Positions 6,636 through 12,780 of a DNA stretch of 12,780 nt are shown in pieces. How positions within the stretch are numbered: position 1 is the first letter of the stretch; each line of letters opens with the position of its first letter. The position numbers and the translations under genes were made by a program. The stretch is from Bacteroidota bacterium (GTDB taxonomy: Bacteria > Bacteroidota > Bacteroidia > Chitinophagales > Chitinophagaceae). The notes under the pieces were generated by a model. The model saw only the letters and a program-made list of their open reading frames with translations, was not told the DNA's origin and did no database searches. The stretch lies in assembly GCA_026391115.1 (NCBI GenBank), contig JAPLER010000370.1, positions 14,722 through 27,501 on the forward strand. Direction: 5' to 3'.

Positions 6636-7307
6636 ATGAAAACAACAAAATTTTTACTAGCAAGTATGCTATTTATTAGCCTTATTTCTACAAGTTGCAA
6701 AACGTGGAATAAATCTCAAAAAGGAACTGCGATTGGTGTAGCTGGAGGTGGTGCAGTTGGTGCTGTAATTGGCAAAGTAGCTGGCAACACAGCGTTAGGT
6801 GCTATAATAGGTGCAACTGTTGGTGGCGTTACTGGTGCTCTAATTGGACATAAAATGGATAAGCAAGCAGAAGAAATGCAAAAGAATATTCCTGATGCAA
6901 AAGTTATAAGAGTGGGCGAAGGAATTGTTATAGAATTTAATAGTAAAATTTTATTTGGCTTTGATCAATCAAATCTTTCCACAAATGCTCAAAGCAATTT
7001 AGACCAATTAGTAACAGTGCTTCAAAAATATCCAGATACTAATATTGAAGGTCAAGGGCATACAGACAATACAGGTTCAGCGTCATATAATAAAACTTTA
7101 TCAGAACGTAGAGCCGCTGCTGTTTCAAACTATCTATCTCACAATGGTATTGCTGCTTCAAGACTTACAGTTAAAGGGTTTGGAGAAACTGCTCCTAAAT
7201 ATGACAATAGTACAGAAGATGGACAAGCACAAAATCGTAGGGTTGAATTTTTAGTTACTGCCAACGAAAAAATGAAAGCAGAAGCAAATAAAGAGGCAGG
7301 GAAATAA
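6636..7307 (+). CDS. OmpA-family lipoprotein with glycine zipper (YiaD-like)
   Basis: 223-residue outer-membrane-associated lipoprotein. The signal peptide ends in the lipobox-like ISTSC (Cys21), the expected lipidation site. Residues about 29-74 are glycine- and alanine-rich with GxxxG spacing (GVAGGGAVGAVIG, GAIIGATVGG), a glycine-zipper segment likely to insert in or pack on the membrane. The OmpA-like peptidoglycan-binding domain spans about 97-208, with FGFDQSNL, GHTDN (141-145, Asp144), LSERRAAAVSNYL, GFGE and NRRVEF (200-205). All expected binding residues are present. The last 15 residues are charged and probably helical. The role is presumably anchoring the outer membrane to the wall, overlapping with the larger OmpA protein upstream. 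A candidate -7 box and a perfect dyad lie in the leader. The cupin gene follows 24 bases later and is probably co-transcribed. Confidence 0.94.
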   Translation: MKTTKFLLASMLFISLISTSCKTWNKSQKGTAIGVAGGGAVGAVIGKVAGNTALGAIIGATVGGVTGALIGHKMDKQAEEMQKNIPDAKVIRVGEGIVIEFNSKILFGFDQSNLSTNAQSNLDQLVTVLQKYPDTNIEGQGHTDNTGSASYNKTLSERRAAAVSNYLSHNGIAASRLTVKGFGETAPKYDNSTEDGQAQNRRVEFLVTANEKMKAEANKEAGK

Positions 7308-7331
7308 TTGTTAATGGTTAATAGAGTATTT

Positions 7332-7742
7332 ATGGAAAATAAAATTATTAAAGCAACAAATCAACGCCCAGTATCAAATCATATTATTGATGCAAGCATT
7401 GTAAACATTGACATTTTAACATTTATAAAGCAAATTAAAAATGAAACAGCGTGGAAAGAAAACGACAGAAATGCAATAACCGTTTTTAAAACAAATGGAC
7501 TAAGTATTGTATTAATTGCTTTGCATCAAAATGCTGAAATGACAAAGCACAAAACAAATGAATTAATGAGTATTCAAATGCTAGAGGGCGAAATAGAATT
7601 TAGTACAAATGATGAGTCTTTCAGCTTAAAAGATGGACAAATGATAGCAGCACATAGTAGACTTGAACACAGCATATTGGCTTTACAAGAATCAGTTTTC
7701 TTATTAACTGTTACTACATCTACAAAACAATTTATTGACTAA
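7332..7742 (+). CDS. Small cupin-domain protein
   Basis: 136-residue cytoplasmic protein from ATG 7332 (MENKI); an AGAG lies 5 bases upstream. In-frame TTG 7308 and ATG 7314 would add 6-8 residues and begin right after the OmpA stop. The core (about 50-130) has cupin strand order: ITVFKTNGLSIVLIALH, NAEMTKHKT, IQMLEGEIEF, LKDGQMIAAHSRLEHSI and ESVFLLTV. The metal-binding pattern is degenerate. Motif 1 has His73 but Thr75 in place of the second His of HxH; motif 2 has His108 and His113. It may bind a metal incompletely or act as a small-ligand binding protein. The substrate cannot be deduced. Similar stand-alone cupins occur widely in Bacteroidota. It is probably the second gene of a transcript with the OmpA lipoprotein, although no functional link is obvious. 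Confidence 0.82.
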   Translation: MENKIIKATNQRPVSNHIIDASIVNIDILTFIKQIKNETAWKENDRNAITVFKTNGLSIVLIALHQNAEMTKHKTNELMSIQMLEGEIEFSTNDESFSLKDGQMIAAHSRLEHSILALQESVFLLTVTTSTKQFID

Positions 7743-7852
7743 TTAACACAAAATTTTGTTTACTTAAATAAAAAATATTTATAATAATACTGGCAATGTT
7801 TCACTCAAAGCTAGATTATTTAAAGAAAAAAGAAAAGAGGCCAAAATAAATT

Positions 7853-7877
7853 ATTAAATCATTAAAAGTGATTTAAT
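7853..7877 (+). terminator. 9-bp perfect hairpin, possible terminator of the OmpA-cupin unit
   Basis: ATTAAATCA (7853-7861) and TGATTTAAT (7869-7877) are exact reverse complements around a 7-base loop, followed by three T continuing the TTTT run (7877-7880). The stem is AT-rich and weak for a terminator, and it lies 110 bases after the cupin stop. It could instead be an operator upstream of the CBS gene. The rest of the 236-base gap (7743-7978) holds a 12-bp AT-rich palindrome (7748-7759), a 6-bp inverted repeat (7930-7935 with 7942-7947) and a dubious 17-codon ORF (7796-7849). Confidence 0.4.
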
Positions 7878-7978
7878 TTTCGCTAGACATTAATATGACA
7901 AAAATCACATCCCAACTTGTTATAAGTCAAGTAATACAACAATTACTAAATGTAACTTGCATTCGTTAATTTATTTAT

Positions 7979-8410
7979 ATGAAAACAGTAAAACAAATTT
8001 TAGAAAGCAAACCATCGTATTTTAACGTGGTTACACCAGACACAACAGTATTAGATGCTTTAAGGGTAATGAAGAATGAAAATTTAAGTTATGTAATTGT
8101 GATGGATGAAGAAAAATATCAAGGTGTTATGAGTGAAAAAGATTACTCTCGAAAAGTAATTCTTGAAGGCAAAGATTCTACCAACACATGTGTAAAAGAA
8201 ATTATGGAAGATGATATGCTACCGTTTATTGATATTAATGATACATCAGATAAATGCCTTGCAATGATGAATACTTTTAAAGCTAGATATTTGCCTGTTC
8301 TAGATGATCAACATTTTAGAGGTGTGATTACACTACACGATATTATGAGAATTATATTAGCCGAAAAAATTAGCACCAATTCATTGAATTTTTTTAATGA
8401 TGATTATTAA
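7979..8410 (+). CDS. Tandem CBS-domain protein
   Basis: 143-residue soluble protein made almost entirely of two CBS motifs (about residues 6-62 and 73-130), which pair to form one Bateman module. Such modules bind AMP, ATP, S-adenosylmethionine or related adenine nucleotides and act as energy sensors. Recognisable features are VTPDTTVLDALRVM, LSYVIVMD, YQGVMSEKDYSRKV in the first unit and YLPVLDD, FRGVITLHDIMRII in the second, the latter with the typical G-V-[IL]-[ST]-x-x-D motif. No catalytic or transporter domain is attached, so its partner is unknown. ATG 7979 is preceded by an AT-rich leader without a Shine-Dalgarno sequence. It is flanked by a hairpin upstream and a terminator downstream, suggesting a single-gene transcript. 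Confidence 0.92.
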   Translation: MKTVKQILESKPSYFNVVTPDTTVLDALRVMKNENLSYVIVMDEEKYQGVMSEKDYSRKVILEGKDSTNTCVKEIMEDDMLPFIDINDTSDKCLAMMNTFKARYLPVLDDQHFRGVITLHDIMRIILAEKISTNSLNFFNDDY

Positions 8411-8470
8411 ACATTAAAAAGATTGTGCAGTGTTTTAGAATGTATGCTACAATATGTAAACAAAAAAGGG

Positions 8471-8507
8471 GGCTATCTTAAGTTTATGCTTTAAAATAGC
8501 CTTTTCT
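8471..8507 (+). terminator. Intrinsic terminator after the CBS gene
   Basis: GGCTAT (8471-8476) pairs with ATAGCC (8496-8501). The stem continues inward through a C-A mismatch into TTAA/TTAA, and the 3' arm is followed by TTTTCT. An A-run precedes the 5' arm, so it may also work for transcripts from the other strand. It begins 60 bases after the stop. Confidence 0.75.
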
Positions 8508-8710
8508 AAATAAATCAGCTAAACATAAATAAAAAAATGTTAGTATTAATGTTTGCAAACCATTAATCATTGGTCTCGAGATTTGTTGCATATAAAAAAA
8601 ATAATAAAAAACCCCTTCTCAAGTATTTAAGCCTATATTTACAAAATACAGGATGCTTTAGTTACTAAAGAGTGTTCGTTATAATTTTCAAATGCAAAAC
8701 AATTGTGAAA
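8508..8710 (+). other. Leader region of the hybrid kinase gene, no gene seen
   Basis: The gap between the CBS gene and the kinase is exactly 300 bases. After the terminator I see a 10-bp palindrome GTTTGCAAAC (8551-8560), overlapping a one-mismatch -7-like AATGTTTG (8548-8555). There is also a second weak -7-like TATATTTA (8634-8641), 69 bases before the kinase ATG. Neither has a clear -33 TTG box. No small ORF of note and no RNA gene is recognisable. Confidence 0.35.
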
Positions 8711-11700
8711 ATGAAACCAACACCTCTACCCATCAATCAAAAGACACTTTCTAAAAAAATAGCTACGAAAAAAGTTACTACAAGAAAGGCTGTTACAAAA
8801 GAAATACAAACAAAAAAAACATCTATTCCACCCAAAAACAATGATGCATTAAACCTATTTACTGTTGTTGCTATTGGTGCATCAGCAGGTGGGTTAGAAG
8901 CCATTACACATTTGCTGCAAAGTCTTTCACCAACTACAGGTATGGCATTTATTTATGTGCAACATCTGAGTCCTGATCATAAAAGTATTTTAAGTGAACT
9001 ACTTTCTAAGACCACAAAAATGAAAGTGCAGGACATAGAAGATATGGAGAAGATGGAGCCCAATAATGTGTATGTAATTCCATACAACAAAGCAATTGAA
9101 GTAACTGATGGACATATAAAATTATTGCCACGTCCTTCAAAATCTTACATTCTTTCTATTGATATTTTATTTTCTTCTTTAGCCGAAACACATAAAGAAA
9201 ATGTTATTGGTATTGTGCTTTCAGGAAGTGCAAATGATGGTACACAAGGACTAAAAGAAATTAAAACTGCAGGAGGAATCACATTTGCACAAGATGATTC
9301 TGCAAAGTATAGTAGTATGCCAAAGTCTGCGATTGCTGCTGGCGTAGTTGATTTTATTTTATCACCAAAAGAAATAGGTAAAAAAATAAATTGGATGAGT
9401 AAGCATCCATTCATCAAAAGAAATGGCGTTAAACATTTAGCCGAAGATGAAATTGATAATAACAATCTTGACCTAAAGTTTATACTGCAATATGTGTATA
9501 AAAAAAAGAATGTTGATTTTAGTTATTATAAAATGAACACCATTAAACGTAGAATTTTGCGAAGAATGGTAATTCATAAAATTGCTACTTTAAAACAGTA
9601 TGCAAAATATCTTGAAGAAGAAGGGAATGAAGTGAATTTATTATATAAAGATTTACTCATTAACGTTACCGAATTTTTTAGAGACCCCGAAGCATTTATA
9701 TTGTTAAAGAAAATAGTATTGCCTCGATTGCTTAAAAGCAAAACTCTAGGCGAAACCTTGCGAATTTGGGTAGCTGCTTGTGCTACAGGCGAAGAAGTGT
9801 ATTCTATTGCAATGCTATTATTTGAAATACAGGATAATAATATTAAAACAATTCCTTTTCAAATTTTTGCTTCCGATTTAAGCGAAGAAGCGATTGCAGA
9901 AGCAAGAATTGGTGAGTATTCAACCGAGCAACTTAAAAACGTTTCTCCTAAACGACTGCAACGCTTTTTTACCAAAGTAAAAGATAAATATCGTGTTTCT
10001 AAATCGCTGCGAGATGTGTGCATTTTTGCTCCACACAATATTTTAAGCGATCCTCCTTTTTCAAGATTGGATTTAATTAGTTGTCGTAACTTATTAATTT
10101 ATCTTGAACCTCCTGCACAAAAAAAAGCCCTTGCTACTTTTCATTATGCACTTAACGATAATGGTTGTTTGATGTTGGGCAAATCTGAAACCATTGGCTC
10201 ATCGGCTCATTTATTTACCACATCCATTAATAATAAATGTAAAATTTATACTAGAAAAAATAATTCAGTTACCAACAGATTAACTGATATTACACCTCGT
10301 ATTCTTCAAGAAAAATCAATTCAAAAAAGTATCAATACCATTCCTAAAAAATTCTCAGCATCAACGAATGGAAATCTCAGTAGTGCTTTCGACAGTTTTT
10401 TACTTGCTCAATATATGCCAGCAAGTGTGGTAATTAATACAGATTTAGAGATTTTGCAATTTAGAGGTGCAACAGCTTTGTATCTTCAAAATGCTTCGGG
10501 CAAAGCGAGTTTGAATGTTTTAAAAATGGCTCATATTGAAATTACGTTTGAACTTCGTAATGCAATACATCACGCCATTAAAACAAAAACAACTGTTCGC
10601 AAAACAGGCATTGAGATGAACAGAGATAAGCCTGAAAATTTGTTAAGAATAGTGAACCTAGAAGTATCACCATTGAAAATAGAAGGCGAAGATGATTTGC
10701 TAGTGATTGTTTTCACTGGCGAGCAACAAAAAGAAGTGGCTGAACACACAATTCAAACTGGCAAAACCAATTCAGTTGCTAAAGACAGAAGAATAAAAAA
10801 ATTAGAAGAAGAAATTGCAGCTGCTCGTTTCGATATGGCTTCTATTACACAAGACCAAGAAGCTGCTAATGAAGAACTGCAAAGTGCCAACGAAGAAATT
10901 GTGTCGAGCAACGAAGAATTGCAAAGTTTGAATGAAGAATTGGAAACATCAAAAGAAGAAATTGAATCTACCAATGAAGAATTGATAACAACCAATCACG
11001 AGTTGCAAACACGTATTCAACAAGTAGAAGAATTATATGATTACAATCAAATTATTCTCGATACTATTCACGAGCCAATGCTTATTTTGGATAAAAATAT
11101 TCGTATCAAATCTGCCAACAAATCTTTCTGTAAAACCTTTCACGTTTCAGAAGAAGAAAGTATTGGAATATCTTTATATAAACTGGGAAATAATCAATGG
11201 AACATTCCTCAACTGCGTGAATTGATAGAAGAAATTGTTCCCAAAAAAAACAGCTTTTCCAACTTTGAAGTAAAGCATACATTTCCTGTTATTGGAACCA
11301 AAATAATGTGGCTAAATGCTCATCGTATTGTTCAAAAAAGTAATAACGATGAGTTAATTGTGTTATCAATTATTGATATTACCGACACAAGAAAGCTAGC
11401 ACTCGCACTGCAAGAAAAAGAAAAGAAAGAGTTGGAAGTGCGATTAGAAGAAAAGAGGACAGCATTAAAGAGTATTGAAGAAAGTGAAAAAAAATACCGC
11501 AACCTTCTAACATCCATTGACCAAGGCTTTACCCTCTGCGAAATAATTCGCAACAAAGAAGGTAAAGCAATTGACTTTTATATTTTGGAGGTAAATCCCA
11601 CCTACGAAGAACAAACAGGCTTAAGCAAAGAGACGGTTCTTGGTAAAAGAATCATACAAACATTTCCTTCTCTCACCAACTGGTTAGAAACCTATGCTGC

Positions 11701-12780
11701 CGTGGTAGATAATCAGTGCCCTGTATTTATTGAGAACTACTTTGAAGACACTAACCGCTGGTTTGAAAACAAAGCTTATCCTGTTGGAAAGGACAAGTTT
11801 GCCGTTTTGTTCAGGGATATTACCGAACGCAAACACTATGAATCTAAATTGATAGAAGCAAAAGAATCTGCAGAAAATGCTGCTAAGTCAAAACAACAGT
11901 TTTTATCTAATATGAGCCACGAAATTCGTACACCAATGAATGCCATTATTGGTTTTACGAATGTGTTATTAAAAACAAATTTAGACGAATCTCAAAATGA
12001 ATATCTAAATGCCATTAAAATTTCTGGCGATGCTTTAATTGTTTTAATCAATGATATACTTGACCTTGCTAAAGTAAATTCTGGCAAAATGACTTTTGAG
12101 CAAACTGAGTTCGATTTGCATTATTCCATTACCACCATCTTACAATTATTCAATCAAAAAGTGAAGGAGAATAATGTTGAATTGATTATAGATTACGATA
12201 ACAATATTCCTGCTGTTTTATTGGGCGACCCACTTCGTTTACGCCAAATACTGTTGAACTTATTAAGCAATGCTATCAAGTTTACGAAAGAAGGCTCTAT
12301 AACAATTTGTGTTAAAATTGTAAATGAAGATGCTGAAAAAATAAGGATTGAATTTTCGCTCTGTGATACTGGTATTGGCATTCCTACTAATAAATTAAAA
12401 AACATTTTTAATAGTTTTGAACAAGCTTCTCAAGAGACCTCTCGTTCGTATGGTGGCTCGGGTTTGGGGCTTGCCATTGTAAAACAATTGGTAGAATTAC
12501 AAAGTGGCAATATTGATGTTACAAGCAAAGTAGGTAAAGGCTCAACCTTTGTATTCACACTTAGTTTTTTGAAAGTAAATGCCATTGCCATTCAGCAAGC
12601 AGAGCAAGAGCAAAAATTGATTCAAGATGAAACTACTATTAAGCCACTAACTAAAACTATCAAAGTTTTAGTGGCAGAAGATGTTGCATTAAATCAATTA
12701 CTCATCAAAATTATTTTAATGGATTTTGGGTTTGAATTTGATATTGCCGAGAATGGAAAAATAGCCATTGAACTGTTGCA
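8711..12780 (+). CDS. CheB-CheR-PAS hybrid sensor histidine kinase, 3' end beyond the window
   Basis: At least 1356 codons, no stop. A Lys-rich tail (1-48) precedes a CheB methylesterase domain (about 50-235) with the full triad: Ser58 in GASAGG, His85 in VQHLSPDH, Asp176 in SANDG. A CheR methyltransferase domain (about 245-505) has NVTEFFRD (318-325), the SAM loop WVAACATGEE (353-362) and CRNLLIYL (458-465). Next come a PAS-like domain (about 520-640), a coiled coil of seven heptads (720-768), PAS domains (about 776-895 and 931-1042), HisKA with SHEIRTP (His1070), and HATPase with Asn1187, DTGIGIP (1219-1225) and GGSGLGLAI. A receiver starts near 1317 (AED 1322-1324); its phosphoacceptor Asp lies outside. 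No membrane segment is seen, so it is probably cytoplasmic. ATG 8711 is preferred over GTG 8705. Such fusions recur in Bacteroidota; the signal and methylation target are unknown. Confidence 0.95.
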   Translation, partial: MKPTPLPINQKTLSKKIATKKVTTRKAVTKEIQTKKTSIPPKNNDALNLFTVVAIGASAGGLEAITHLLQSLSPTTGMAFIYVQHLSPDHKSILSELLSKTTKMKVQDIEDMEKMEPNNVYVIPYNKAIEVTDGHIKLLPRPSKSYILSIDILFSSLAETHKENVIGIVLSGSANDGTQGLKEIKTAGGITFAQDDSAKYSSMPKSAIAAGVVDFILSPKEIGKKINWMSKHPFIKRNGVKHLAEDEIDNNNLDLKFILQYVYKKKNVDFSYYKMNTIKRRILRRMVIHKIATLKQYAKYLEEEGNEVNLLYKDLLINVTEFFRDPEAFILLKKIVLPRLLKSKTLGETLRIWVAACATGEEVYSIAMLLFEIQDNNIKTIPFQIFASDLSEEAIAEARIGEYSTEQLKNVSPKRLQRFFTKVKDKYRVSKSLRDVCIFAPHNILSDPPFSRLDLISCRNLLIYLEPPAQKKALATFHYALNDNGCLMLGKSETIGSSAHLFTTSINNKCKIYTRKNNSVTNRLTDITPRILQEKSIQKSINTIPKKFSASTNGNLSSAFDSFLLAQYMPASVVINTDLEILQFRGATALYLQNASGKASLNVLKMAHIEITFELRNAIHHAIKTKTTVRKTGIEMNRDKPENLLRIVNLEVSPLKIEGEDDLLVIVFTGEQQKEVAEHTIQTGKTNSVAKDRRIKKLEEEIAAARFDMASITQDQEAANEELQSANEEIVSSNEELQSLNEELETSKEEIESTNEELITTNHELQTRIQQVEELYDYNQIILDTIHEPMLILDKNIRIKSANKSFCKTFHVSEEESIGISLYKLGNNQWNIPQLRELIEEIVPKKNSFSNFEVKHTFPVIGTKIMWLNAHRIVQKSNNDELIVLSIIDITDTRKLALALQEKEKKELEVRLEEKRTALKSIEESEKKYRNLLTSIDQGFTLCEIIRNKEGKAIDFYILEVNPTYEEQTGLSKETVLGKRIIQTFPSLTNWLETYAAVVDNQCPVFIENYFEDTNRWFENKAYPVGKDKFAVLFRDITERKHYESKLIEAKESAENAAKSKQQFLSNMSHEIRTPMNAIIGFTNVLLKTNLDESQNEYLNAIKISGDALIVLINDILDLAKVNSGKMTFEQTEFDLHYSITTILQLFNQKVKENNVELIIDYDNNIPAVLLGDPLRLRQILLNLLSNAIKFTKEGSITICVKIVNEDAEKIRIEFSLCDTGIGIPTNKLKNIFNSFEQASQETSRSYGGSGLGLAIVKQLVELQSGNIDVTSKVGKGSTFVFTLSFLKVNAIAIQQAEQEQKLIQDETTIKPLTKTIKVLVAEDVALNQLLIKIILMDFGFEFDIAENGKIAIELL
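10868..11014 (+). repeat. Seven-heptad NEEL-type coiled coil inside the hybrid kinase
   Basis: Residues 720-768 form seven uninterrupted heptads of the type N-E-E-[LI]-x-x-x, with variants KEEIEST and NHELQTR. The seven-residue spacing is exact and the hydrophobic position is always L or I. This segment joins the CheB/CheR/PAS half to the PAS/kinase half and is typical of CheB-CheR fusion kinases, probably as a dimerising signal-transmission rod. Confidence 0.85.

Noticed and set aside
7045..7254. 69-codon + strand ORF inside the OmpA lipoprotein gene
   Set aside because: It is an alternative frame across the conserved OmpA domain, with no independent support.
9145..12405. Minus-strand and out-of-frame ORFs within the hybrid kinase
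   Set aside because: The + strand frame from 8711 is continuously open with full domain content; the others are shadows.
1..12780. Search for a defence, mobile or CRISPR-type system
   Set aside because: I saw no transposase, integrase, restriction, toxin-antitoxin or phage-like protein, no tRNA-flanked junction and no spaced direct repeats outside coding domains.

Overview
The window is AT-rich and densely coded, with every convincing gene on the + strand. It looks like a chromosomal segment of a Bacteroidota bacterium, most likely a Chitinophagaceae-type lineage. The grounds are: an OmpA protein with thrombospondin type-3 repeats, a Bacteroidota-style murein L,D-transpeptidase, a CheB/CheR-fused hybrid histidine kinase, almost no Shine-Dalgarno sequences, and -7-like elements close to TAnnTTTG. 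The genus is inferred; no rRNA or other marker is present. I see no tRNA, insertion sequence, phage gene or CRISPR array.

Layout. (1) 1-1329: the 3' part of a type II NADH dehydrogenase, overlapping by 4 bp a small low-affinity iron permease-like membrane protein. (2) 1440-2984: an outer-membrane OmpA protein (beta-barrel, seven TSP3 calcium-type repeats, peptidoglycan-binding domain), closed by a strong terminator. (3) 3178-6505: an envelope cluster with an LdtD/YcbB-type L,D-transpeptidase lipoprotein, a second L,D-transpeptidase of the YkuD_2 family, and a YihY/BrkB six-helix membrane protein. The second transpeptidase stops 16 residues after its catalytic Cys. Its reading frame continues past two stop codons to a TGA that overlaps the BrkB GTG start, which suggests recent loss of the C-terminus. 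(4) 6636-7742: an OmpA lipoprotein with a glycine zipper, then a cupin protein. (5) 7979-8410: a two-CBS-domain protein followed by a terminator. (6) 8711 to the window end: at least 1356 codons of a CheB-CheR-PAS-PAS-PAS-HisKA-HATPase-receiver hybrid sensor kinase, cut by the window edge.

How the genes fit together. Four proteins (two OmpA domains, two L,D-transpeptidases) bind or remodel peptidoglycan, so 1440-7307 reads as an envelope maintenance neighbourhood. NDH-2 feeds electrons to quinone. The CBS protein probably senses adenine nucleotides. The hybrid kinase is a signalling protein with no chemotaxis receptor or flagellar gene nearby.

I found no clearly new multi-gene system. The observations most worth checking are the truncated transpeptidase with its GTGA junction, the perfect 10-bp dyad in the leader of the OmpA lipoprotein, and the architecture of the hybrid kinase.
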